Source: Anadara kagoshimensis (taxonomy: Eukaryota; Mollusca; Bivalvia; Arcoida; Arcidae). From it: a stretch of DNA of 64,000 nucleotides. A program made the position numbers and the translations under genes. Positions 10,496 through 20,896 of the stretch are shown piece after piece. Below the pieces are notes generated by a model, which had not been told where the DNA came from, made no database searches, and saw only the letters and a list, made by a program, of their open reading frames with translations. The stretch is taken from contig CM037870.1 in NCBI GenBank assembly GCA_021292105.1, positions 21,840,424 to 21,904,423 on the forward strand, given 5' to 3'. Numbering within the stretch: position 1 is the first letter of the stretch; each line of letters opens with the position of its first letter.

Positions 10496-12250
10496 TTTAT
10501 TCATGAGCTTAATAGGCTTTCGTACTTAATCGCCTAACACCAGTAGTTTTGTATTTTTTCAATATTTGTTTGCAACTTTTAATTCGTTGTGCTTTTTGTT
10601 CTTTTGTTAAAAGATGGGGTACCCAACGTGCGCATACTTTTTCAATTTCAGGTGCTTTGTTATAATTTGATATGTACTACCCGTTGAAATACCGAGACAC
10701 GAAACTATATCAGAAACTGTATACCTAAAATTTAGCGTCTTCGTTCACCATGGGTTCAACAGCAGCAATGTTTCTTTCAGACGATGACGATTTTGGACGT
10801 CCTGAACGGGGGTTGTCTTTAACAGTTCCTTTCCCATCTGTAAACACTTTCACCAATCTATAAACAGTTGCTTTAGACACAGAGGATTCTCCATAAATTA
10901 TTTTAAGTTCACTCAATATCTGTTTACTTGGTATTGACAAAGCACAACGGTTTTTGATATAGCTTCTTATTTCAGACTTTTCTTCAGGCTTCATTTTACA
11001 TCAAAATAGCATTAGTGTATATGACTAACCTTTGTTTAAGTCCAAATATCTCTGTAATTACTAAATATTTTTTTACGAAATTTCATACGTATATCACCCG
11101 TGATTTTACCTATTCAATCCCGGTTATCTTGTACATACGTGTCACTACAATTTTATGGAAACCAATAAGTCTCAAAACTTTTTGAAGTGCCCTCGTACAC
11201 ATGGATTATCGAAGTTATATCTCTTGTATCTTCAGAGGAGAAGATTTTTACATGTTGTCCTTATAGGACCCCAATAGGACATAACTCCCTCATTTGTGCA
11301 AATCAGAAAGCCCTACACCAAAGCATGATTTTCATTAAGTTTCATCAAATTTGGCCTGGTAGTTTTAGAGGAGATGATTAAAATACATATACATATTGTT
11401 CTGTCCTTGTTAAATCCATTTATGAAAAGTTTATTCACTAAAGAGTTAATTCACAAGATTTTGACTCCGATAATGTACACGATAGTCGACTGATATCTGA
11501 ATTATCGTGAATCTACAAATGGTGGTCTAAGTTGGATTTGTATTTTGAAGTAAATTTGCAAATTTCCGAGAAAAATAATTGGGTTTCCTAAAAAAAACCT
11601 TTCATCTTGCCCTACGAACTTGAACGACTTGTCCATACCGAAGGTTCAAGTGAGCTTTTTTGATCAAAGGTTGTCTGTTGTCGTTGTCATCGTCGTCGTA
11701 AACCATTACATTTTCGACTTCTCCTCTGAAACTACTGGACAGATGCCAATGAAACTTAGTCAGAAGTATGTATGGGCCGGTGCACTTCAGGTTGGTTTGT
11801 GGTGTTGCCATAGCTACCAAAACTAGGTCAAGGTGACCAAGGGATGTAAAAATATTTAAAAAAAACTTCTTTTCTGAAACCAACGATTGGAGGAAAAATT
11901 TGATGCAATATTTGGCTTCTCTAAGGTCTTAAACCTAAAAATTATTCATTTTGTCAAATTCGGACGAAAAATAGGTTACGCGTTTTTGCGTTTAATTAAA
12001 AAAATCGTAAAATTGCTTCAAAGTGTTATAACTTGACTATTTCATCAGATAATGCCACGGGGTTTTGAGTTTTGACATAATCATGTAATTACCTTCAAAA
12101 TGGGACCAAGGTCAATTGTAAAGGTCATGACCTAATTATTGACCATTCTGATTTTATTTATTATCTGGAAAACTATAAACTTTTTGTATAGGCATGTATA
12201 TAAGCATACTATTTGTATTGTTATAACGATCATTTTGATATATAGATTAA

Positions 12251-13025
12251 CACGGGGGTAATCCTGATACACCGTATTTCATTTACGTCGGAGTATTCCG
12301 TCGGTTTTTATTTACGTCTGAGTAAAATCATACATTTTTGGTCGTTACGCTTTACGTTAAAGAGCAAAGAAGGCGGTTTTTCATATAACTTCACAAAAAC
12401 GAAACTTTAACAGAAAGCAAAAGGTTATTCGCATTATATTTGATGGTATTTAACTGCTTCATATAAAATCTTGCAAGAATTATCGATATTTTTCACGTAC
12501 CTGTAACATTTCTACTTTTGGCAGGTCCCTTTGCTAAGCAGCTGATTTTAATAAAGCGGTTTTGGATTCAAATGATGTTTCTACTCAAAATTCTCAAGAA
12601 ATGTCTATACTTTCATAAACTTGCGAAAACAGAAGCTTTACTCTGCTTTTAAGCGAAATTTCATGTTTCGTTTAAGCGGAGTGGCATAAATGTTACGCTT
12701 TCCGACCAGCTGTGTTATGCTTTACGTGAAGACATGTTACGCTTTCCGTTTAATATGATTCGCAATTGACAGAGCACACTCTTCGTTATAACTTTAGATC
12801 GAACGTCTTTCTCGATTAAATCTTCTCTGGTTGTTTCAGAAATGATTCAGAAAGCATTGCAGAACAGGATTCAATTTTTGAAAGAGAACAAAACCACACA
12901 CAGTTCGTAACATGAACCAATAAAGAACAAAACAACATGTACATGCATTTCTCTCAAGAGGAAACACTTGCGAAAGCGTAAACCTACCTATAGATAGTTA
13001 TGCCAATTACACAAATAAATAAAAC
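12251..13025. repeat. Left terminal inverted repeat of the 3.7-kb element
   Basis: It pairs with 14990-15944 along its whole length. Shared landmarks include aaagcggttttggattcaaa, ggaaagcgtaac-type blocks and an 'aagtgtttcc'-type block near the inner end. Confidence 0.85.
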
Positions 13026-13140
13026 TATACGTGAGAAATACCATTTTGAAAAGGATCAATGCAGTTCATTTATGTGGTTTTTTTTTTAATTTTTACCTTT
13101 TTCATCTGGGAATGTAGTTGAGTTGTGTAATTGTGTTTTA

Positions 13141-13425
13141 CGCCCCAGTCAAGTGAAATGGTGTTTTACAAGCGGCCGGGTGGTCTAAAGGGTGGGCTTA
13201 TGGATCATAGTGCCTCTCATCGTCTTAGTACGAGTCCCACCTAGGACAGTGTGAGAAAGTTTGCAGTTCGCTTGCCGAAGGTCGGCAGCTTCTCTTGGTA
13301 CACTTGTGTGGATTGACCGCCTCGATATCTGTGTAAGAATCTTGATTCTTGACTGGGACGTAAAACACTATAATCCAACTCAAATATACTCTTAGATTGA
13401 AAAGTTAAAAATAAATAAATAGGTC
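13141..13425 (+). mobile_element. SINE-like sequence with degraded pol III boxes
   Basis: An A-box match TGGTCTAAAGG (13181-13191) is followed 45 bp later by a B-box-like 'agtacgagtccca' (one mismatch to the consensus). The body then ends in 'gggacgtaaaacactataat' and an AAAT-rich tail at about 13410. The block 'gttttacgccccagtc' just before it and 'gactgggacgtaaaac' near its end are imperfect inverted repeats. Confidence 0.55.
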
Positions 13426-13429
13426 AAAG

Positions 13430-13845
13430 ACTCAATGGGCCGGGTTTGTTTTTTAAATTTCTATTGAATAGGTGTAAAGTGTGGAAGAAAATTTAAACAA
13501 TTTAGGAGGAGTTATTTAACGAAATAGGTACCCTCTTTTCAAACTCTGGAAAACAATGCCATTAAGTCGGGTGCACATCTTTGATAATCTTTGGATATAT
13601 ACAGTACAAAGTAACTACTTTTTTTAGTAAGTTTCAAAGTCTGGAAAAAATGGGAAAAAATCCTGAAATATGGTGCACATCTTCAATATATATAGAAACA
13701 TTCTGTGAAGTTTCAAGGTTTTTGGTTGAAAACTGTAGGAGGAGTTGAGTTCACAAAGTAGGTACCCTATTTTCCCCGCCCGCCCGACATTCACTTTATA
13801 ATAAACCGGATTTGCACTCCGTGCAACCCGTCCAACAATAGGAAG
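13430..13845. other. Unassigned repeat-like spacer
   Basis: No gene is present. Two related blocks share the phrases 'ggtgcacatctt' and 'aggaggagtt...aggtaccct' (13500-13570 and 13670-13770), suggesting an internal duplication. Confidence 0.45.
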
Positions 13846-13849
13846 ATGG

Positions 13850-14760
13850 GGGCTTTAACGCTCGCCTGAGTATTTACACTGAATGGATCAATGGCAGCCC
13901 CAACACAATAACACGCGTGAGCTTAAAGGTTAGGTGAGATATGTAGAAAGTGATGTCATTATCTGTGTATATACATGTAGTTAAGTTATAACAAGTGTAT
14001 CCATGTCAGTATGTAACATTGACCCTAACCCTCTGTATTCTTTTTATATCTGTAACCTTGACCCTAAACCCGTGACCTTGATCTATATGATCACCAATAT
14101 TCTAACACACATGCCTATATAAAAAGTTAATAGTCAATGCAGATAATTGACCATTTTGGTTTACTTGTGCATTTATGAATTTGACTTTTGAACCAATGGC
14201 CTTGATTTTGTATAAAAATTATTGACATGTCAATATCTACAATAAACTGAAAATCCTATGCATTAACTATCACCTGAAATGTTTTTAAAAAATAGCAATT
14301 TTAATCTAAGATCATAAACTGGGACATGACCTTGAGCTTTGATCTTGACATCAATTCGAAGAAAATAGCAAGACAAGATCAATAGTAAATTCTCCATACA
14401 GTACAGCCTTTGTTGAGTTTTACAAATTACGAACTTTACGCAAAACACGTGTTACATATTTTCGTCAAATTTTCATGAAAAGCACAATTTTCATATTCCT
14501 AGCTATATATTCTGAATCAAAATATCCAATCGAAATTTGCTTGCACGTTTTGGTTTCAGAGAAAAAGATTTTTGGTCTTGTTTGCTATATGTAACGACAG
14601 CCATCATCTTAGGCGTGGCCAAATCCCGAACACAGTTTCATCAAATTTGCTCAAGTAGTTTTGAAGGAGATGATCAAAATGTAAAGTTTACGAACGACGC
14701 ACGACACACGATGATAGATTGCAATAGCTCAACTGAGCCCATAGCTCAGATGGGCTGAAA
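13850..14760 (-). mobile_element. Short satellite-bearing element, minus orientation, nested in the 3.7-kb element
   Basis: It starts with a 'ggctttaacgctcgcctgag' end and has one or two diverged ~145-bp units (ccttgaccctaaacccgtgacc, atgcctatataaaaagtt). It then carries the conserved end with 'tttcatcaaatttgctcaagtag' and the terminal hairpin 'gagcccatagctcagatgggc'. No coding sequence is present. Confidence 0.55.
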
Positions 14761-14814
14761 ACCATATATATGAGGTACAGTTTTCCTGTTCAAAATGGTA
14801 TTTAACACGTATAA

Positions 14815-14988
14815 TCCAACTTGCCTTAAAGACCACCTCTATATAAGGACCACTTGCTTTTACAGGTCAGTAAAATTGTATCTAAATTGCTCTTTATTCA
14901 TGTCATTTGAACCTTATATAAGGGCTACCTGTCCATAAAGCCACTTTTACTAGTTCCCTTGAGTTGCCTTCACCAGCAGGGTTGACTG
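14815..14988. repeat. Dispersed repeat with 'aagggaac...agtaaaagtggcc' core
   Basis: The phrase 'cttttactagttcccttgag' here is the inverse of 'ctcaagggaaccagtaaaag' at about 21323, and both are linked to 'ttatataagg/ctttatata' blocks. It is a repeat present twice in opposite orientation. Confidence 0.5.
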
Positions 14989-14989
14989 T

Positions 14990-15944
14990 AGTTTTATTTG
15001 TGCAATTGGTATAACTATCTATAAGTCGGTTTACACTTTCGCAAGTGTTTCCTTTTGGGAGAAGTGTATTGTTATATAAGCATGTACATTGTATGTTGTT
15101 TTGTTCTTTATTGGTTCATGTTACGAACTGTGTGTGGTTTTGTTCTCTTTCAAAAATTGAATCCTGTTCTGCATTGCTTTCTGAATCATTCCTGGAACAA
15201 CCAGTGAAGATTTAATCGAGACAGACGTTCGATCTAAAGTTATAACGAAGAGTGTGCTCTGTCAATTGCGAATCATATTAAACGGAAAGCGTAACATGTC
15301 TTCACGTAAAGCATAACACAGCTGGTCGGAAAGCGTAACGTTTATGCCACTCCGCTTAAACGAAACATGAAATTTCGCTTAAAAGCAAAGTAAAGCTTCT
15401 GTCTTCGCAAGTTTATGAAAGTATAGACATTTCTTGAGAATTTTGAGTAGAAACATCATTTGAATCCAAAACCGCTTTATTAAAATCAGCTGCTTAGCAA
15501 AGGGACCTGCCAAAAGTAGAAATGTTACAGGTACGTGAAAAATATCGATAATTCTTGCAAGATTTTATATGAAGCAGTTAAATACCATCAAATATAATGC
15601 GAATAACCTTTTGCTTTCTGTTAAAGTTTCGTTTTTGTGAAGTTATTATTACTAAGCTGTTTTAATTTTACAGCACTAGATGGCCGTTTTGGAAAAAAAT
15701 CATTATAAGTAGTGCCTGGACCAAAATTGGGATCATCCAAATATTTTTAAGATGTTGAAATGAGGAAAGTAGAGGGACCAAAATTTGTTTTACCACAACA
15801 GTAACAATGGAAATGTGTAGTAATTATTTGTTGTTATACGTAAAGCGTAACGACCAAAAATGTGTGTTTTTACTCAGACGTAAATAAAAACCGACGGAAT
15901 ACTCCGACGTAAATGAAATACGGTGTATCAGGATTACCCCCGTG
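14990..15944. repeat. Right terminal inverted repeat of the 3.7-kb element
   Basis: It is the inverted copy of 12251-13025, longer because of the ~190-bp block near 15642-15832. That block begins at 'attattactaagctg' and ends just before 'cgtaaagcgtaacgacc'. Confidence 0.85.
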
Positions 15945-16539
15945 ATTAAGGTTATGGGTTCAAAAGTAAAGTTCACAGTTGAAAAGAATAATGAAATAGT
16001 TAATTATCTGGAAAGCTTTAAACTTTTTGTATAGGCATGTATATTAGACTATTAGACTATTGTAGGTATTGACACAATTATTTTGATACTAAACTGATAA
16101 ATGAAGGTCATGGGTTCCAAGGCCAAGGTCACAGATGCAATGTGCAATGGAATACTGCAATGGTTAATTATCTTAAATACTATAAACATTTGTATAGGAA
16201 TGTATATAAGAATATTGTAGGTATTGACACAACAATAATTTTGATATATACATGAAGGTCATGGGTTCAAAAGTCAAGAACATAGATGCAATGTCATACT
16301 GAAATAGTTAATTATCTTGAAAACTACAAGCTTTTTGTATAGGCATGTATATTAGAATATTGTAGGTATTGGTATAAGGATAATTTTGATGTATGAATAT
16401 TGGTCATTGGTTAAAAGTTCAAGGTCACAGATGCAAAAGAATACTTAAATGGTTAATTATCTTCAAACTGAAAACTCTAAATTTTTTATAGACACGTTTT
16501 ATTTGAAAATTGTTGGTATTGACTGTCTATTCCCTGAGG

Positions 16540-16870
16540 ATATCACAAACTCAGTAAGTAATAATTTTGTATTGTCAGACATACGTTATTGTCTAAATTT
16601 GCTGTCAGTTAAAATCTGAAAATCTTAAAAAACTAAGGTATACTCACTCACGAAAAGGTATTTCCTTACTAGCTAATAAAAACAAACATACTAATCCATG
16701 TCTGAATCACAATCCAGAAGCAAAGTAAAAACTTTGAAACTGACAAGTTAGGTAAGACACGTGAACCTTCACCAGGGAAGTGAGGCCGGGTGCTCCGGAA
16801 GGGTAAGAACTTTAGGAATCGGTCAGAAACACTAAAACCTCAATATATGATATGTAGTAAAGGTTTGAGG
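16540..16870. repeat. Dispersed repeat with inverted copy at ~22650-22790
   Basis: The block from 'acaaacatactaatccatgt' through 'gaagcaaagtaaaa', 'acgtgaac' and 'ggtgctccggaagggtaag' is found in reverse complement at 22660-22790. A diverged third version lies at about 30030-30110. Confidence 0.6.
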
Positions 16871-16879
16871 CTTTTACAG

Positions 16880-17215
16880 GTAATTAACCATTTTGTTGTT
16901 TTTTGCATCTGTGACCTTGTACAGTTTTTCAGATAATAAACCATTTCAGCATTCTTTCGACCTTGACCTTTGATCCCATGATCCTAATATATACATCAAA
17001 ATGGCCTTTGTATCAAAAGGTACATTATTCTAATATGCACGTCTATACAAAATGTGCATAGTTTTCCAGATAATTCACCATTCCGGTATGCTTTCTCATC
17101 TGTGACCTTGACCTTCATCTATATATCAAAATGATCGTTACATCAATACCAATAATATTCTAATATGCATGCCTATACAACAAGTCTAAAGTTTTCCAGA
17201 TAACAAATAAAATAA
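16880..17215 (-). repeat. Isolated ~145-bp satellite units, minus orientation
   Basis: Two to three diverged units carry tgtgaccttgacc, ataccaataatattctaata and atgcctatacaa. They are a remnant of the satellite-bearing element family. Confidence 0.7.
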
Positions 17216-17397
17216 AAAAGGTAAAAAATTTGGTCATGACCTTCAAATTTGACTCTATCTTTTATCATTTATCTTTATGAATAATCAAGATGTAGCAATT
17301 TAAATCTCTTAATGTCAACAATTGCCTGTGTATGTATTGGATATATGTAGGGATTATTATATCTTATGTTGTGGGTTCAAATAACAAGTATCCATTT

Positions 17398-20372
17398 TAT
17401 AAGCTCGCCAAAGGCCATGTGAGCTTATGACATGGCGAGGCGTGCGTGCGTGCGTGCGTAAGTAAACTTTAGTCTTTTCCTCCGAAACTACTGGGCCAAC
17501 TGAAACAAAATCTGCCATGGAAGGTCCTTGACAGACTCTAATTATAGCTTGTTCAAATCATGGCGATCGAGTATCCAAGATGACCGCAGTTACTAAAAAA
17601 AGACAAAACCTAAAAAAATCTTCTTCTCTTGAGCCACTCATTGGAGACAAAAACTTATGTGATATTTGGATTTTACATAGTCTTAACCTTAAAGTTTGTT
17701 CATTTCGTGAAATTTGTTTTAAAAATAGGTAACGCGTTTTTGCGTTTAATTTTGCAAAAATCGTAAAATATTTTCATATTGTTATAATGGGGATTTCAAT
17801 TTTGACATACCTTCAAAATGGGGTCAAGGTCTATTGTAATGGTCATGACAAATAGTATAGGCATGCAAATTGGAATATTGTGGGTATTGATGTAACGGTC
17901 ATTTTGAAATGTAGATTATGGTCATGGTTTCAAAGGCCAAGGTCACAGTAGAAAAACAATACCAAAATGAAAATTTGGTATAGGCATGTATATAAGAATA
18001 TTGTTGGTATTGATGCAACGATCATTATGATATGTAGATTAAGGTCATGGTTCAAAGGTCATGGTAACAGTAGCAAAACAATGCCAAAATGGTTAATTAT
18101 CTCAAAAACTATCAACTTTTGGTATAGGCATGTATATTAGAATATTGTTGGTATTGATGCAAAGATCATTTTGATATATAGATTAAGTTCATGGGTTCAA
18201 AGGTCAAGGTCACAGATGCAAAAGAATACTGAAATGGTTCATTATCTTGAAAACTATTAACTTTTTGTATAAGTATGTATATAAGAATGTTGTAGGTATT
18301 GAAACAACAGTCATTTTGATGTATAGAGAAAGATCATGTGTCTAAAGGTCAAGGTCACGGCAACAAAACAATACCAAAATGGTTAATTATCTCGAAAACT
18401 ATAAACTTTTTGTATAGGCATTTATTTAGAATATTGTTGGTATTGATGCAACGATCATTTTGATTAAGGTCATTTGTTTAAAGGTCAAGGTCACAAATGC
18501 GAAAAAATAATGAAATGGTTGATTATCTTGAAAAATATTAACTTTTTCTATAGGCAATTATTTTTAATTGTTGTAGGTGTTAATACAACGGTCATTTTTA
18601 CCTCACATGACCTTTGGTGCAGCATGTGTATGTGCGTGCGAGCGTGCGTGCGTCGTTAACACACATTTTCGACTTCTCCTCTGAAAGTACTTGGCAGATT
18701 TCAACGAGACTTGGTCAGAAGCATGTCTGGGTCGGTGCAATTCAGATTTGTTCATGGCGTTGCCATGGCTACCATAACTAGGTCAAGGTGACCTTTAAAA
18801 ATCTTCTTCTCCAAAAGTATTGATTGGAGAAAAAATCTGGTGTGATATTTGGCTTCTCTAGGGTCATAAGCCTGTAGTTTGTTCATTTCGTGAAATTCGG
18901 TCGAAAAATGGGTTACGCGTTTTTGGGTTTAATTTTGAAAAAAATTGTAAAATAGCTTCAAATTGTTATAACTTGACGATTTGACCAGATAATGACATGG
19001 GGTTTTCAGTTTTGACATCTTCTTGTTAGTATCTTTAAAATAAGGTCAAGGTCAATTGTGAAGGTCGTGACCTAATTTTTTTTACCTCTGATTATAATTA
19101 TTATCTCGAAAACTATAAACTTTTTGTATAGTCATATATATTAGAATGTTGTAGGTATTGATACAACGATCATTTTGATGTATAGAAAAAGGTCATGGGT
19201 TCAAAGGTCAAGGTTACAGATGCGAAACAATACCGAAATGGTTAATTATCTCGAAAACTATAAACTTTTTGTATAGGCATTTATATTAGAATGTTGTAGG
19301 TTTTGATACAACGATCATTTTGATGTATAGAAAAAGGTCATGGGTTCAAAGGTCAAGGTCACAGATGCGAAACAATACCGAAATGGTTAATTATCTCGAA
19401 AACTATAAACTTTTTGTATAGGCATGTATATTAGAATGTTGTAGGTATTGATACAACAATCATTTTGATGTAAAGAAAAAGATCATGGGTTCAAAGGTCA
19501 AGGTCACAGAATCGAGACAAAACCGAAATGATTAATTATCTCGAAAACTATAAACTTTTTGTATAGGCATGTATATTAGAATGTTGTAGGTCATGATACA
19601 ACGATCATTTTGATGTATAGAAAAAGGTCATGGGTTCAAAGGTCAAGGTCACAGATGCGAATCAATACTGAAATAGTTAATTATCTCGAAAACTATAAAC
19701 TATTTGTATAGGCATGTATATTAGAATGTTGAAGGTATTGATACAACGAACATTTTGATGTATAGAAAAAAGTCATTGGGGTTTTGTATTTACGTTTACT
19801 TTAAATCTATCAGCTAGCCATAAGTTATCAGGTGAGCGAATAAGGCCCATGGGCCTCTTGTTATATGTAGATTAAGGTCATGGATTTAAAGGTCAAGGTC
19901 ATCGATGCAGAAGAATACGGAAATGGTCGATTATCTTGAAAACTATTAACTTTTTGTATAGACATATATGTCAGAATGTTGTAGACATTGATCCAATGAT
20001 CATTTTGATGTATACAAAAAGGTCATGGGTTCTAAGGTCAAGGTCAAATATGTGAAAGAATGCTAAAATGGTTGATTATCTATTAACTTTTTCTATAGGC
20101 AAGTATATTTGAATGTTGTAGGTATTGATACAATGATTATGTGAAGAAAAAGGTCATTGGTTCAAAGCTCAAGGTCAAAGATGCAAAACAATTTCGAAAT
20201 GGTAAATTATCTCGAAAACTATAAATATTCAGCTTAAGCCAACTGAGAAAGTAGATTCCTAGCCATATAACAAATATAAAAGGTTTTCCATTTACCTAAT
20301 TTAAGCTAAGTATGCAAATTAGGTCAAATTATGCCTGTTGAGCATTACAGGCCCTTTTGGGTCTCTTGTTTA
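17398..20372 (+). mobile_element. Satellite-bearing element (outer copy), plus orientation
   Basis: It starts with a 'gccatgtgagcttatgacatgg' hairpin-like end followed by (CGTG)n, and the conserved left region (ctcctccgaaac type, ggtaacgcgtttttgcgttt). It then has about five ~145-bp units to 18600, a nested copy at 18600-19863, three more units, and the end 'gggtctcttgttt' at about 20370. Noncoding. Confidence 0.7.
18600..19863 (+). mobile_element. Satellite-bearing element (complete inner copy), plus orientation
   Basis: This is the clearest full-length copy. The left end is 'acctcacatgacctttgg' and (CGTG)n. A unique region follows with ttcgacttctcctctgaaag and ggttacgcgtttttgggttt, then about five ~145-bp units. 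The right end is 'caggtgagcgaataaggccc' with the perfect palindrome AGGCCCATGGGCCT (19843-19856) followed by CTTGTT. The outer satellite unit resumes directly at 19864, showing insertion into an existing copy. The terminal hairpin close to the 3' end is reminiscent of Helitron-type or pearl-type elements; I cannot assign it firmly. Confidence 0.75.
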
Positions 20373-20870
20373 TAGTTTTTGATTATTTTTCCCCAAGAAA
20401 AATAGTAAAAATTGCAGAAATGATTGACATGACAATATCCACATCAGAGTTATTGCTACTGCAATTTAGTATTTCTAGTGTTTGTGTGCTGTTTATGGAC
20501 CTGGTGAGCGGTACAGACCCTATTGGGCCTCTTGTTTTTATCTTAATTCATTTTAATAAAATGTTTATTCCATGGCTTTATTTCAACCTAGTTTACTTTG
20601 TGTTAGAATTTAAATGCAATTATATTTATTTCTGATACAAATAACATAATAGAAATAAATACATGCACACACATTTGCTTAAACAACGACATTACAGTCC
20701 AGTTCAGATTAAGGCTACTTGTCATTTCCCGTGTGTTCCGTGTACGATGAACACGTACTAGTAAACAAAATGCCAATACATTAAACTGTTCTAAGTGCAA
20801 TCGTCGTACAAAGAAAGGTCATAGATGAAAATAAGGTATCCTTGTACCATCTGCATTCGCATAAGCTGTA
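20373..20870. other. Element tail and unassigned DNA
   Basis: A second copy of the terminal signature, 'ggtgagcggtacagacccta' and 'ttgggcctcttgtt', lies at about 20500-20536, so two element ends are stacked here. The rest to 20870 shows no recognisable gene. Confidence 0.45.
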
Positions 20871-20896
20871 ATCATTTATCAGGAAAAAATCTAAAA

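Larger units (their letters stand above)
9509..10524. mobile_element. 1.0-kb foldback/MITE-like element with palindromic subterminal satellites
   Basis: The terminal inverted repeats TACGAAAGCCTATTAAGCTC (9509 onward) and its complement (ending 10524) are flanked by the direct repeat CTTAAT (9503-9508 and 10525-10530), a 6-bp target duplication inside the mariner transposase. One base at each end is ambiguous, so the duplication could be read as 7 bp. Just inside each end lies an array of near-palindromic units built on GGCGTTATAACGC, in opposite orientation on the two sides. The middle (9806-10360) is noncoding and contains a (TG)n tract. The element has no transposase and must be moved by an enzyme encoded elsewhere. 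Confidence 0.8.
8901..10994 (-). pseudogene. mariner transposase pseudogene, interrupted
   Basis: The product would catalyse cut-and-paste transposition of the surrounding mariner. The N-terminal part (10994-10725) has the helix-turn-helix region ending in NPRSGRPKSS, a mariner hallmark. A frameshift near 10725 and a second near 10620 break the next stretch, where CARWVPHLLTKEQKAQRI is still readable. The gene is then split at 10530/9503 by a 1-kb insertion. The C-terminal part resumes at about 9500 with GDETWIHYFEP (first catalytic Asp), then HHDNASSHNS (second Asp) and YSPDLSPCDFFLFP (third Asp), ending at TAA 8903-8901. The D,D,D spacing fits the mariner (D34D) group. Further frameshifts lie between the first and second Asp. 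It cannot encode an intact enzyme. Confidence 0.85.
8825..11195 (-). mobile_element. mariner-type transposon, split by a nested insertion
   Basis: The terminal inverted repeats CGAGGGCACTTCAAAAAGTT (from 8825) and its complement (ending 11195) are flanked on both sides by TA (8823-8824 and 11196-11197), the target duplication of Tc1/mariner elements. Removing the nested element and its duplicated target leaves about 1.35 kb, the normal length of a mariner. The transposase reads leftward on the minus strand. Confidence 0.9.
7790..11400 (-). mobile_element. Satellite-bearing non-autonomous element, minus orientation, carrying a nested mariner
   Basis: It begins with 'aaagggccttatcgctcacctg', the reverse complement of the terminal signature seen at 19830-19860. 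It then carries about five diverged copies of the ~145-bp unit (phrases such as tgtgaccttgacctttg, atgcctatacaaaa, agataattaaccatttc) at 8030-8700. The element is interrupted at 8825-11195 by mariner and resumes with 'atcttcagaggagaagattt' and 'ttcatcaaatttggcctggtag', part of its opposite end. It has no coding capacity. Compare the pearl-type elements described in bivalves; the assignment is by general architecture only. Confidence 0.6.
12251..15944. mobile_element. 3.7-kb element with ~0.8-0.95-kb terminal inverted repeats
   Basis: The left arm (12251 to about 13025) and right arm (about 14990-15944) are inverted copies of each other, starting CACGGGGGTAATCCTGATAC and ending with its complement. 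Flanks are the 5-bp direct repeat ATTAA (12246-12250 and 15945-15949). Joining the flanks recreates an uninterrupted satellite unit as seen elsewhere in the window. The right arm has about 190 bp (near 15642-15832) absent from the left. The ~2-kb centre holds a SINE-like sequence, unassigned repeat and a satellite-type element, but no transposase. Superfamily is uncertain: the long arms and 5-bp duplication do not fit mariner (TA) or Polinton (6 bp). Confidence 0.85.
11600..16540 (+). mobile_element. Satellite-bearing non-autonomous element, plus orientation, split by a long-TIR element
   Basis: The left part (about 11600-12250) holds the conserved non-satellite end (cgacttctcctctgaaac, ggttacgcgtttttgcgttt, aaggtcatgacctaatt) and the start of a ~145-bp unit. 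The unit is interrupted exactly within 'gatatatagattaaggtcatgg' by the element at 12251-15944. It continues from 15945 with four or more diverged satellite units to about 16500. There is no coding capacity. The interrupted unit gives an independent view of the empty insertion site. Confidence 0.65.

Noticed and set aside
11602..11883. Short frames on both strands near 11.6-11.9 kb
   Set aside because: They lie entirely in the conserved noncoding part of the satellite-bearing element, and the same sequence elsewhere is not open.
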